A stretch of DNA of 64,000 nt from Flavobacteriaceae bacterium. Its GTDB lineage: Bacteria > Bacteroidota > Bacteroidia > Flavobacteriales > Flavobacteriaceae. The DNA lies in the NCBI GenBank assembly GCA_030683815.1, contig JAUXPJ010000020.1:232363-296362 (forward strand). The letters run 5' to 3'. The translations under genes and the position numbers were made by a program. The notes beneath the pieces were generated by a model. That model saw nothing but the letters and a program-made list of their open reading frames with translations, was not told where the DNA came from and searched no databases. Positions within the stretch are counted from its first letter, which is position 1. Every line of letters begins with the position of its first letter. Positions 28,901 to 35,784 of this stretch are shown one piece after another.

Positions 28901-29367
28901 AGTGAAGAATTTAATACACTGTTTTGATTGTTTCCAACGGTAATTCCGCGAATTAAACTACCCGAAGTTTTCAGTCCCTCAAAAGGTTTTTGAATAGAAT
29001 TATCCTTTTTTTCAAAAGTGTAAAGTTCCGGATTTTGAGTTACAAATGGCGCAATAATCTTTTTATCTAAGTTGATGTAAGTTGAAGTTAAAAACGAGGG
29101 AAAAACATAGTATTGAACAAGAATAGATTCATAATTCTTATTGATGATTAGCATCGCTTTTACAAAATCTGTTGAATAATTTGTATTGTTAATCTCTTGT
29201 TGATGAACATCAAAAACCTTGAAATTATAAGGATAAATACTGATGCTGTCAATTCGGATTGTATCACTTTCAGGATGGATAATCTTAGTTCTAAAATTTT
29301 TAGAAACAACTTGAGCATGTGTTATCAATCCAAGAAAAAGAAAGAGAAATAGAATGTGTTTTTTCAT
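25987..29367 (-). CDS. Very large outer-membrane protein with SprA-like N-terminal segment
   Basis: This 1126-residue protein has a signal peptide (MKKHILFLFLFLGLITHAQ). An N-terminal domain contains SLIRGITVGNNQNSVLNSS, LQISGKLSENITLKAAISD and NGYTQNLQQFDNVYIELD (about residues 130-200). These resemble a segment of SprA/type IX translocon proteins and of a family of uncharacterised Bacteroidota barrels. The remaining ~850 residues are beta-strand rich and end in a barrel-type strand (HTGSVQLRLNF). It is much shorter than SprA (over 2000 residues), so I do not call it SprA. Likely an outer-membrane channel or assembly protein; function unknown. Confidence 0.7.
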   Translation of the reverse strand: MKKHILFLFLFLGLITHAQVVSKNFRTKIIHPESDTIRIDSISIYPYNFKVFDVHQQEINNTNYSTDFVKAMLIINKNYESILVQYYVFPSFLTSTYINLDKKIIAPFVTQNPELYTFEKKDNSIQKPFEGLKTSGSLIRGITVGNNQNSVLNSSLDLQISGKLSENITLKAAISDTSVPIQQNGYTQNLQQFDNVYIELDSKQWQLKAGDIFIKNISTELLNFNKKVSGVELNTQFKLDNTSLKTSVSGAIVQGKFVSNQFKGQNGNQGPYKLKGNQGESFIIVVPGSETIFINGSPLKSGAENDYTIDYQTAEITFNPTFPINSDLRITVEFQFNELNYNRFITYNTSSLKKENWQIGAYYYRESDLKNQPIQNDLNREQLFILTDAGNDVSKMIAHSATLSNFDETKILYRKINQGNGEIYEFSTNSSDILYQVNFSFVGINKGSYRLKNTIAFGKIFEFVGQNLGNYEPIIQLKAPNLLEIIALNGHFKPSEKTELSAEVALSNRDLNLFSSIDDNQNKGLASKLQWNQTLIDKSWKLKSNLSYKIVQKQFTSVEKINPIEFSREWNLETFNQNQQFLKGLLTLSNNQFGNASYGIEKLTYGSQFYDGTRHSLQSNLNWKKLQLNTDYNFLDYNSISEKGSFIRLFSNLKYKHNNYWVGTSAETEKNHRKETVTNTFTPQSFEYNTSKIYTGFGAAEKSYVEIGYAKSKNDSIRNNNLTKVNDADTYYIKSQLINNQQSKISVYVHYRNNHLLNDKNEESLNSQIQYSQELFKGFFQLQSIYETLSGNVPQQEYTYLKTEPGNGYFTWNDYNQNGIQELNEFEIAKFKDEASYLRIALPNIYYLNTHQAKISQSLTFNPAQWQAKKGFQGFLSHFYNQSFLLIENKKLKNNNQFNWNPFDTSHPDLMGLTYHFKNSFYLNRGKNKYSTAYHFTEGKQKSLFLFEDLSNNTSTHQLQFTHRLNNFWLFELAGKTGNQERFSSTFLERNFKLNEKELQPKLTLTINQQSNADFFYSYAHKKNEIGLNEALKKQVLCVAFQFLNDKGQSVKSEFQFINNNFEGVENSAVAYQMLEGLRKGNNFTWLLLANQKLTDYLYLNLHYSGRKSEDSKAIHTGSVQLRLNF

Positions 29368-29382
29368 CAGATTAATAATGTT

Positions 29383-29414
29383 TTAATGGTTCGACAAGCT
29401 CACCACTTGTGTTT
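29383..29414. repeat. Dispersed GTTCGACAAGCTCAC-type repeat, copy 1
   Basis: TTAATGGTTCGACAAGCTCA followed by CCACTTGTGTTT. Related copies are at 44050-44081 and, inverted, at 59012-59043. Confidence 0.8.
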
Positions 29415-29511
29415 AATGTTCAAAGTTTAAAGTTTCTAATTTGGAAATTTGGAAATGAGATAATTTGAAAATTATCACTAAAGTATAAATTTTAAAACTA
29501 AAAATAATAAT

Positions 29512-29650
29512 AACCTGAGTTCGATTAATAGTATTGATTTCTTAACTGTTGTCTCTTCGAGTTGTTTTTCATCGAAAAACAGTATCGAGAAGTATTCCGA
29601 TAAATCGGAACACTCAAACTGACGTGATTTTTTTAAATCGAACTCAGGTT
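29512..29650. mobile_element. 139-bp terminal-inverted-repeat element (MITE-like)
   Basis: The 15-base ends AACCTGAGTTCGATT (29512-29526) and AATCGAACTCAGGTT (29636-29650) are exact reverse complements. The inside holds a second hairpin (CTCTTCGAGTTGTTTTTC with GAAAAACAGTATCGAGAAG) and a small one (TTCCGAT/ATCGGAA). No credible protein is encoded. The gap 29368-29746 contains this element plus a dispersed repeat and no gene. Confidence 0.7.
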
Positions 29651-29746
29651 TATAAAATAATGTCAATTTCAATCAACGTTATTTAGGTATCGACAGCATA
29701 AAAACTTTCAAACTTTTAACACTTTTACTTTACAACTTTATTACTT

Positions 29747-30514
29747 CTATATTCCGAAGACATCTTTAGAATTTTGAGTAGTTATAGTTGCAATTTCCTC
29801 TGGAGAAACTTTATAAATTTGAGATAATTTGTCAACAACAAATGGCAAAAAACTACTTTCATTTCGTTTTCCTCTATGAGGAACGGGTGCTAAATAGGGC
29901 GCATCAGACTCTAAAACAATATTTTTTAAATCGATTTCATGTAAAAATTGATCTATTTTTCCGTTTTTAAAAGTTACCACTCCGCCAATTCCTAATTTCA
30001 TATTGAAAGAAAGTGCTTTTTCTGCTTGAACTTGTGTTCCTGTAAAACAATGAAATATTCCGAAGAGTTGCTCATCTTTTACATCATCCAACACTTCAAA
30101 AACTTCATCAAAAGAATCGCGGATATGAATAATTACAGGTAATTTTTTCTCTTTAGCCCATTCAATTTGAGTTTTAAAAGCGTCTTGTTGCTGTTTTAAA
30201 AAGTTTTTATCCCAAAATAAATCGATGCCAATTTCGCCTACACCATAGAAATTTCGCTTATCTAACCATTTTTTCACCTTTGCTAATTCTTCAACGACAT
30301 TTTCTTTTACATGCGTAGGATGTAAACCCATCATCAAAAATACATTTTCAGGAAATAGATGTTCAATATCTAACATGGCTTTTGTATAAGTAGAATCAAT
30401 AGCCGGGACAAAAAACCGACTAACACCTTTTCCTAGCGCCCGATTCATCATCTGTATTCTATCATTTTCAAAAAGTTCACTATAAATATGGGCGTGGGTA
30501 TCTGTAATAATCAT
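29747..30514 (-). CDS. tatD: TatD-family metal-dependent hydrolase
   Basis: The 255-residue TIM-barrel nuclease begins MIITDTHAHIYSE, giving the first HxH metal site. GEIGIDLFWD (metal-binding Glu), VIIHIRDS (His), GIFHCFTG (His) and VLESDAPYLAP (catalytic Asp) follow in the family order. TatD enzymes have 3'-5' exonuclease or deoxyribonuclease activity. I chose ATG 30514; an upstream frame extension of 13 residues lacks family similarity. It is divergent from the aspartic protease gene, with 32 bp between the starts. Confidence 0.93.
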   Translation of the reverse strand: MIITDTHAHIYSELFENDRIQMMNRALGKGVSRFFVPAIDSTYTKAMLDIEHLFPENVFLMMGLHPTHVKENVVEELAKVKKWLDKRNFYGVGEIGIDLFWDKNFLKQQQDAFKTQIEWAKEKKLPVIIHIRDSFDEVFEVLDDVKDEQLFGIFHCFTGTQVQAEKALSFNMKLGIGGVVTFKNGKIDQFLHEIDLKNIVLESDAPYLAPVPHRGKRNESSFLPFVVDKLSQIYKVSPEEIATITTQNSKDVFGI

Positions 30515-30546
30515 TGATTTGAGTATTTTTACAAAAATAACAATTG

Positions 30547-30987
30547 ATGGCAAGTCTCAAGCAATTCCTCAAAGAAAAAGATTATAAAGTATTTGATTTA
30601 CAACAATTACATTCCAATCATTTTAAAATTAAGATGAAATTAAATGGTATTTTCGGCGATTTTATTGTTGATACAGGCGCTTCTAATACGTGTATCGGAT
30701 TAGAGGGAATTGTTAAATTTTTATTGAAGACGGAAGTTTCTGATATTAAAGCAACCGGAGCTGGAGCTACTGATATGGAAACGCTTAAAGCTACTGCTGT
30801 TCCTGTTAGAATTGGTTGGTGGAAAACCAATATTGATGTAGTAATTATCGATTTAAGTCACGTTAACCAAGCACTAAAAATTCATTTAGATGAATCTGTG
30901 GATGGTATTTTAGGAGCCGATTTATTAGCCAAAGGAGAGGCAATTATTGATTATGCTAAAAGCCGATTGTATTTAAAGAAATTGTAA
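30547..30987 (+). CDS. Retropepsin-like aspartic protease
   Basis: The 146-residue soluble protein has the aspartyl protease motif FIVDTGASNTCIG (about residues 40-52) and the hydrophobic-hydrophobic-Gly partner GILGADLLAKGEAIIDY (about 117-133). Single-lobe size implies a homodimer, as in retroviral proteases. Bacterial members (TIGR02281/PerP-like) process periplasmic or cytosolic proteins; no signal peptide is seen here. ATG 30547 is chosen over the TTG one codon earlier. Confidence 0.85.
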   Translation: MASLKQFLKEKDYKVFDLQQLHSNHFKIKMKLNGIFGDFIVDTGASNTCIGLEGIVKFLLKTEVSDIKATGAGATDMETLKATAVPVRIGWWKTNIDVVIIDLSHVNQALKIHLDESVDGILGADLLAKGEAIIDYAKSRLYLKKL

Positions 30988-31051
30988 ATGAGAGACTTAT
31001 AAATTTATAAAAAATAGATAATTTATCAACATTTTATTTTTTCAAAAAATA

Positions 31052-31082
31052 TTTGTTGAGTGTTTAAAAACTAGTATATTTG
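31052..31082 (+). promoter_or_regulatory. Promoter of tRNA-Asn
   Basis: TTTG at 31052-31055 and TATATTTG at 31075-31082 are spaced by 19 bases, an exact Bacteroidetes sigma-ABfr type promoter. The tRNA starts 20 bases downstream. Confidence 0.8.
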
Positions 31083-31102
31083 CACACCTAAAACAAGGAG
31101 AT

Positions 31103-31176
31103 TCCTCCTTAGCTCAGTTGGTTAGAGCATCTGACTGTTAATCAGAGGGTCGCTGGTTCAAGTCCAGCAGGGGGAG
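31103..31176 (+). tRNA. tRNA-Asn(GTT)
   Basis: The acceptor arm TCCTCCT pairs with AGGGGGA (31169-31175), and the discriminator is G31176. The D arm is AGCTCAGTTGGTTAGAGC, the anticodon loop is CTGTTAA with GTT at 31137-31139, and the T loop is GTTCAAGTC. CCA is not encoded. Its 3' end is copied several times over the next 10 kb, so it appears to be the attachment point of an accessory region. Confidence 0.95.
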
Positions 31177-31186
31177 CAAGATAGAA

Positions 31187-31215
31187 GACTTACAAACAAT
31201 TGTAGGTCTTTTTTG
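31187..31215 (+). terminator. Terminator after tRNA-Asn, reused in downstream repeats
   Basis: GACTTACAA and TTGTAGGTC form a nine-pair stem (one G-U) with loop ACAA, then six T. Close copies follow each tRNA-end repeat at about 31607, 39420 and 41220. Confidence 0.85.
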
Positions 31216-31228
31216 TTATCTTTATTTG

Positions 31229-31539
31229 ATGAGCTATTATATTTATATTTTGTATTCTGAAAGTGTTGATAAATTATTATATTGGTTACATCATCGATTT
31301 TAATAAAAGACTTTTAGAACACAATTCGGTAAAGCAAAATACTTTTATATCAAAATATAGGTCTTGGGTTTTAAAAGCTGTTTTTTGGTACTGGTACAAA
31401 TGAATCAGAAGCTATTGATTTAGAGCGCTTTTTAAAAAATCAAAAAAGCAAATCATTAATCTTAAAATTAATTGACCCAGATTTTATTCCAGCTGGAAAA
31501 TTAGTTCAGTTGGTTAGAGTCCCGCACGTGCGGGATTAA
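31229..31539 (+). pseudogene. GIY-YIG nuclease gene with two frameshifts, ending inside tRNA-like sequence
   Basis: From ATG 31229 the translation MSYYIYILYSESVDK is the start of a GIY-YIG domain. One extra T near 31275 breaks it; in the next frame YYIGYIIDFNKRLLEHNS follows. A second extra T near 31383 must be skipped to continue as GTGTNESEAIDLERFLKNQK. The frame then ends in GKLVQLVRVPHVRD and TAA at 31537-31539; this tail is a translation of the D-arm of a tRNA-Asn-like sequence. GIY-YIG proteins with tRNA-derived C-termini are seen beside tRNAs in Flavobacteriia (from memory). The gene is dead in this form. Confidence 0.75.
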
Positions 31540-31598
31540 TCAGAGGGTCCTAGATTCAAATGTCCCGAGAGCAAAGCGATTCGGGAAGAGAGGGAGCA
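31498..31598 (+). pseudogene. Degenerate tRNA-Asn copy with two palindromic insertions
   Basis: TTAGTTCAGTTGGTTAGAG and TTAATCAGAGGGTC match the functional tRNA-Asn, and AGGGAGCAAGATAG matches its 3' flank. The anticodon-stem segment between them is replaced by the perfect palindrome TCCCGCACGTGCGGGA (31520-31535). The T arm is interrupted by TCCCGA...TCGGGA (31563-31586). It cannot fold as a tRNA. It is followed by a copy of the tRNA terminator. Confidence 0.8.
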
Positions 31599-31709
31599 AG
31601 ATAGAGGACTTACAAGAAATTATAGGTCTTTTTTTGTTTTAAAAGTATTTTAGGTATTTTTGATTCAAAGATTACTTTAATCCATCAAAACAGAAAAAAA
31701 TATAGAAAA

Positions 31710-32912
31710 ATGATAAAATGGTTTAGAAATATAGGACCAGGAGCGTTAGTTACTGCCGCTTTTATTGGTCCCGGAACCGTAACGCTGTGTACTTTAGCGG
31801 GTGTTAATTTTGGATACACCCTACTTTGGGCGATGACCTTGTCGATTATTGCAACAGTTATTTTGCAAGAAATGGCCGCAAGACTCGGAATTATTACGCA
31901 AAAAGGTTTGGCAGACATCATCAAAGAACAAATAAAATATCCGATCCTTAAAAAATTGGCGGTTATTTTAATTTTATCTGCCATTGTAATTGGAAATGCC
32001 GCCTACGAAGCGGGTAATATCAGTGGTGCTTCTCTGGGAATTTCAGCTGTATTTGGCGATACACTTTATTATTTGTATCCTATTATTATCGGAATTCTTG
32101 CCTTTGGATTATTATACATAGGAAACTATAAAATATTGGAGCGCAGTTTGATTGCTTTGGTAATTATCATGAGTATTTCTTTTTTATTAACGGCAGTTAT
32201 TACCAAACCTGATTTTGGTTTAATGCTGAAAGGAATGTTGGTGCCATCATTTCCTGACGGAAGTATGCTCACGATTATTGGTTTAATCGGCACAACGGTG
32301 GTTCCCTATAATTTATTTTTACACGCCTCTTTGGTTAAAGAAAAATGGAAAAGTAAAGACGATTTAAAATACGCCAGAAAGGATACTTTTATTTCCATTA
32401 TTTTGGGTGGTATTGTTTCTATGGCGATAATAATTGCCGCCTCAGCCATTAATAGTTCTGATATTAAAAGCGGCATCGATTTAGCCAAAGGATTGGAGCC
32501 ATTGTACGGTAATTTTGCCAAGTATTTTTTAGGAATCGGATTATTTGCAGCAGGGATCACCTCTGCTATTACGGCACCATTAGCGGCAGCTTACGTGGCC
32601 AACAGTTGCTTTGGTTGGAATGCCAGTTTAAAAGATTTGAAATTTAGAGTGGTGTGGTTTATAATTTTAATTTTAGGAGTGGTGTTTTCATCTTTAAAAA
32701 TCAATCCGATTGAAATTATAAAATTTGCACAAATAGCGAATGGAATTTTACTTCCTGTTGTAGCACTATTTCTGTTATGGGTTGTAAATAAAACAAGTGT
32801 TTTGGGGATTTATAAAAATGGACTGCTGCAAAATATAATTTCAGCAATTATTATTTTGGTCACTATTGTTTTGGGTTTCAAGAGTATTTTTAAGGTTTTT
32901 GAATTGTTATAA
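31710..32912 (+). CDS. NRAMP-like transporter with non-canonical substrate motifs
   Basis: The 400-residue protein has about eleven transmembrane helices and NRAMP-family organisation. The first helix reads ALVTAAFIGPGTVTL where metal-transporting NRAMPs have a DPGN motif, and helix 6 reads TTVVPYNLFLHASLV where they have MPH. The metal-binding Asp, Asn and Met are therefore absent. It lies one base before pxpA. B. subtilis ycsG, an NRAMP-like gene, sits in the equivalent ycsF-kipI-kipA cluster. By context it may take up 5-oxoproline or a related compound rather than Mn; this is inference. Confidence 0.85.
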   Translation: MIKWFRNIGPGALVTAAFIGPGTVTLCTLAGVNFGYTLLWAMTLSIIATVILQEMAARLGIITQKGLADIIKEQIKYPILKKLAVILILSAIVIGNAAYEAGNISGASLGISAVFGDTLYYLYPIIIGILAFGLLYIGNYKILERSLIALVIIMSISFLLTAVITKPDFGLMLKGMLVPSFPDGSMLTIIGLIGTTVVPYNLFLHASLVKEKWKSKDDLKYARKDTFISIILGGIVSMAIIIAASAINSSDIKSGIDLAKGLEPLYGNFAKYFLGIGLFAAGITSAITAPLAAAYVANSCFGWNASLKDLKFRVVWFIILILGVVFSSLKINPIEIIKFAQIANGILLPVVALFLLWVVNKTSVLGIYKNGLLQNIISAIIILVTIVLGFKSIFKVFELL

Positions 32913-32913
32913 A

Positions 32914-33633
32914 ATGAAACAACTGGATATTAATTGTGATGTGGGAGAAGGCGTTAACAACGAATCTCAATTAATGCCCTTTATTCAATCTTGCAATATT
33001 GCTTGTGGTGGTCATGCCGGCGATGAAAAGCTAATGAATTTTGTAGTAGATTTAGCCATCAAACATCAGCTTAAAATTGGCGCGCATCCTTCGTATCCCG
33101 ATAAGGAGAATTTTGGAAGAAAATCAATCATTATTGAACCGAATAAACTAAAAATTTCTATTCAAAGTCAAATTAATTCCTTAAAAAAAATTATTGAGGA
33201 GAAAGGTTCAACTTTACATCACATAAAACCCCACGGTGCACTATATAATGATATAGCCAAAAACAAAGCGTTGGCGCTGCAATTTTTAAACATCATTTTA
33301 CCCTATAAAAAGGAAGTGAAACTGTTTGTTCCTTTTAATTCTGAAATTGAAGAATCTGCTTTAAAAGAAGGATTTTCAATTATTTATGAAGCTTTTGCCG
33401 ATAGAAATTATAATGATGATTTGAGTTTGGTTTCCCGCGATGAAAAAGATGCGGTTATTACCAATTCTGACGCTATTATTAGTCGTGTTTTTGAGATGTT
33501 GAATGATGAATGCGTAACCACCGTTACAGGAAAGAAAATTGCCATAAAAGCCACTACTTTTTGCGTGCATTCTGACACTAAAAATGCGGTGGACATTGTA
33601 AGAATGCTTCATCAAAAAATAGCTAAAATTTAA
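32914..33633 (+). CDS. pxpA: 5-oxoprolinase subunit A (LamB/YcsF family)
   Basis: The 239-residue protein starts at ATG 32914 with the hallmark QLDINCDVGEG, followed by SCNIACGGHAGDE (about residues 30-42) and HHIKPHGALYND (about 100-111). PxpA with PxpB and PxpC hydrolyses 5-oxoproline to glutamate using ATP. An in-frame codon further upstream lies within the transporter gene and is not needed. The three pxp genes and the transporter form a tight operon. Confidence 0.93.
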   Translation: MKQLDINCDVGEGVNNESQLMPFIQSCNIACGGHAGDEKLMNFVVDLAIKHQLKIGAHPSYPDKENFGRKSIIIEPNKLKISIQSQINSLKKIIEEKGSTLHHIKPHGALYNDIAKNKALALQFLNIILPYKKEVKLFVPFNSEIEESALKEGFSIIYEAFADRNYNDDLSLVSRDEKDAVITNSDAIISRVFEMLNDECVTTVTGKKIAIKATTFCVHSDTKNAVDIVRMLHQKIAKI

Positions 33634-33641
33634 TTTTGACG

Positions 33642-34379
33642 ATGTTTCAACCAACCTATAAACCATTTGGAGAATCAGCTATCTTGGTTGAATGGCCTCA
33701 AGAAATTTCAAAAGAAATATTGAATGATATTCGTTTATTGGTGTCAAAAATTGAAGCTAAAAAACTGGAAGAAATCTTAGAATTAAATTTCATATACCAT
33801 TCACTGTTAATAAGATATCAATCAAATAAAACTAATTTTACTGATTTAAAAAATAAATTACAGTTGCTGTATGAAGAAAAACCTGCTGTAATTCATCATC
33901 TTGAAGAAACTACAACTATTTGGGAAATTCCGGTGTGCTATGATGCCGAATTTGGAATAGATCTGTCATTTTTATCGGCTGAAAAGAAGTTAAGTATTGA
34001 AGAAATTATTTCCATCCATAGCAATGCCATTTATACCGTTTATGGGATTGGGTTTTTACCCGGTTTTTTGTACTTGGGCGGATTATCAGAAAAATTACAT
34101 CACCCAAGAAGAGATACGCCTCGTATGGCGGTGCCAAAAGGAGCCGTTGCTATTGGAGGAAATCAAACGGGGATTTATCCGCAAATCTCACCGGGAGGTT
34201 GGCAAATCATTGGGAAAACGCCGATTTCTATGTTTGATATCAAAAAAGATAACCCATGTTTGGTTGTGCCCGGTGATGAAATCAAATTTAAATCGATTTC
34301 AAAAGATGAATTTGAGATGATGGCACTTGATTGCGAAAAAGGAACTTATGAATTAAAAAAAGCCAAGGGTAATGATTAA
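33642..34379 (+). CDS. pxpB: 5-oxoprolinase subunit B (KipI family)
   Basis: The 245-residue protein has the KipI/AHS1 fold: KPFGESAILVEW at the N-terminus, IYTVYGIGFLPGFLYLGGL (about residues 127-145), PRRDTPRMAVPKGAVAIGG (about 151-169), and QISPGGWQIIGKTP (about 178-191). Start is ATG 33642; a TTG six bases earlier is less likely. It is cotranslated with pxpC (8-base overlap). The B. subtilis homologue also inhibits sporulation kinase KinA, a role that has no target here. Confidence 0.93.
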   Translation: MFQPTYKPFGESAILVEWPQEISKEILNDIRLLVSKIEAKKLEEILELNFIYHSLLIRYQSNKTNFTDLKNKLQLLYEEKPAVIHHLEETTTIWEIPVCYDAEFGIDLSFLSAEKKLSIEEIISIHSNAIYTVYGIGFLPGFLYLGGLSEKLHHPRRDTPRMAVPKGAVAIGGNQTGIYPQISPGGWQIIGKTPISMFDIKKDNPCLVVPGDEIKFKSISKDEFEMMALDCEKGTYELKKAKGND

Positions 34380-35217
34380 AGTTTTACAAGCTGGTTTATA
34401 TACTTCCGTTCAAGATATGGGGAGATTTGGCTACAGAAATATCGGGGTTCCGGTAAGCGGAATCATGGACAGTATTTCGGCAGGTTTCGCCAACGCTTTA
34501 TTAAATAATGATAAAAATGATGCTGTGCTGGAAATAACCATGCACGGACCAAGCTTGGAATTTACCCTTTCAACAACCATCATTATTACGGGGGCAGAAA
34601 TGAATCCCGCGCTCAATAACATTCCTGTTTTAAACTATAAATTGTACCATATTAACAAAGGCGACCTACTTACTTTTGGAAGATTAACAAAAGGATTGCG
34701 TTGTTATTTAGGAGTAGTTGGGGGCTTTAAAACAGTAAATGTTTTAAATAGCAGATCGTTTTACGCCGGAATAACTTTAAAAGGATTTTTGCAAAAAAAT
34801 GATACGATTGGATATAACAAGGAAATAGCACATAAAAATGTAACAAATCCAGTAATATCCAATAAAATTCAATTCTTTGAAACAGCGGTAATTGAAGTTT
34901 TTAAAGGGCCTGAATTTGAATTGTTTACTTCGCAAGAACAAAAAAAATTACTTTCAAATATGCACACCGTTTCAAATCAGATCAACAGAATGGGATATCG
35001 GTTGGAAGAAGTGAACGTTCCTCATACAAAATCAATCATTACAAGTCCGGTACTGCCCGGAACTGTACAGTTAACTCCTTCAGGTCAATTAATTATTTTA
35101 ATGAAAGATGCGCAAACTACGGGTGGATACCCGCGCGTTTTTCAGTTAACAGAAAAGTCAATCGATATTATGGCTCAAAAAAAGACAGCAGATACTTTTA
35201 ATTTTAAACTATTATAA
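34372..35217 (+). CDS. pxpC: 5-oxoprolinase subunit C (biotin-dependent carboxyltransferase-like, KipA family)
   Basis: The 281-residue AHS2-domain protein starts IKVLQAGLYTSVQDMGRFGYRNIGVPVSG-like (split here by length limits: QDMGRFGYRNIGVPVSG at about residues 15-31). It has the C-terminal SPVLPGTVQLTPSGQLIIL and DAQTTGGYPRVF motifs. It completes the PxpABC enzyme. It overlaps pxpB by 8 bases. No biotin lysine is present, as expected for this family. Confidence 0.92.
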   Translation: MIKVLQAGLYTSVQDMGRFGYRNIGVPVSGIMDSISAGFANALLNNDKNDAVLEITMHGPSLEFTLSTTIIITGAEMNPALNNIPVLNYKLYHINKGDLLTFGRLTKGLRCYLGVVGGFKTVNVLNSRSFYAGITLKGFLQKNDTIGYNKEIAHKNVTNPVISNKIQFFETAVIEVFKGPEFELFTSQEQKKLLSNMHTVSNQINRMGYRLEEVNVPHTKSIITSPVLPGTVQLTPSGQLIILMKDAQTTGGYPRVFQLTEKSIDIMAQKKTADTFNFKLL

Positions 35218-35283
35218 TCATTTTAAATTGATCCCAAAGGTTTAAAGTTTTGTTTCATTAACACATTTTTTAAATTTATAATC

Positions 35284-35301
35284 GTATGAAATATCATTCA
35301 T
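35284..35301. promoter_or_regulatory. Operator-like palindrome Oa, upstream of hipB1
   Basis: GTATGAAATATCATTCAT. One of four 18-base sites of consensus GWATGAnAAnTCATnCRT. Confidence 0.6.
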
Positions 35302-35324
35302 TAAATATATAATATGTCATTAAT

Positions 35325-35342
35325 GTATGATAATTCATTCAT
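35325..35342. promoter_or_regulatory. Operator-like palindrome Ob, upstream of hipB1
   Basis: GTATGATAATTCATTCAT, 41 bases after Oa. Confidence 0.6.
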
Positions 35343-35388
35343 ATAATTATTTTTTATTAAAAACTATTGATATTATCTTCATTTATAA

Positions 35389-35396
35389 TATTTTTG
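35389..35396 (+). promoter_or_regulatory. Probable -7 box of the hipBA promoter
   Basis: TATTTTTG fits TAnnTTTG. If used, transcription starts near 35402, downstream of ATG 35398, which argues for a later start of hipB1. Operator Oc overlaps this box. Confidence 0.45.
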
Positions 35397-35413
35397 AATG
35401 AAATATCAGTCGT
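35396..35413. promoter_or_regulatory. Operator-like palindrome Oc, on the hipBA promoter
   Basis: GAATGAAATATCAGTCGT, 71 bases after Ob, overlapping the -7 box. Confidence 0.55.
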
Positions 35414-35433
35414 TATATATTAAAAATAATTAT

Positions 35434-35781
35434 ATGAATGATAAATCATACGAAAATTGGATTTCAATGAGTGATTCGGCTATCAGTAAAATTATGGGCG
35501 AATTCATAAAAAATCATCGCATAAATCAAAATAGGACACAGGATGAAGTTGCCGGTAGTTCAGGAATTAGCCGATCTACTTTAAGTTTGTTGGAAAGAGG
35601 CAAAACGGTGACTATCGCAACATTGATACAAGTGTTAAGAACGCTTGGCCTTCTGCACATTCTTGAGGTATTTAATGTAGAACAGCAAATAAGTCCGATA
35701 GAGCTTGCCAAAAAAGCACAGCAGAAAAGGCAACGTTCTAGACCTAAAGAAAATGATGAAAAACCTGAAACAAATTGGTAA
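35434..35781 (+). CDS. hipB: HipB-like XRE-family antitoxin/repressor (locus 1)
   Basis: The helix-turn-helix protein (115 residues from ATG 35434) carries HRINQNRTQDEVAGSSGISRSTLSLLERGKT (given in two halves: NRTQDEVAGSSGISRST and LSLLERGKTVTIATLIQ). That is a typical HTH_3 domain. The C-terminal tail is basic and disordered. In-frame ATGs at 35398 and 35467 are alternatives; I prefer 35434 because the likely promoter box ends at 35396. It would bind the four operators upstream and in its own 5' end and neutralise the following HipA kinase. The stop TAA is part of TAATG with the presumed hipA start. Confidence 0.82.
   Translation: MNDKSYENWISMSDSAISKIMGEFIKNHRINQNRTQDEVAGSSGISRSTLSLLERGKTVTIATLIQVLRTLGLLHILEVFNVEQQISPIELAKKAQQKRQRSRPKENDEKPETNW
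35436..35453. promoter_or_regulatory. Operator-like palindrome Od, inside the hipB1 5' end
   Basis: GAATGATAAATCATACGA, 40 bases after Oc; it is close to the reverse complement of Oa. Confidence 0.6.
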
Positions 35782-35784
35782 TGG

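Noticed and set aside
25987..29367. SprA gene of the type IX secretion system
   Set aside because: The N-terminal segment is similar, but the protein is about half the length of SprA, so only a family resemblance is claimed.
29478..29672. Open frame of 64 codons on the minus strand
   Set aside because: It lies almost fully inside the terminal-inverted-repeat element, and its sequence is a translation of the hairpins.
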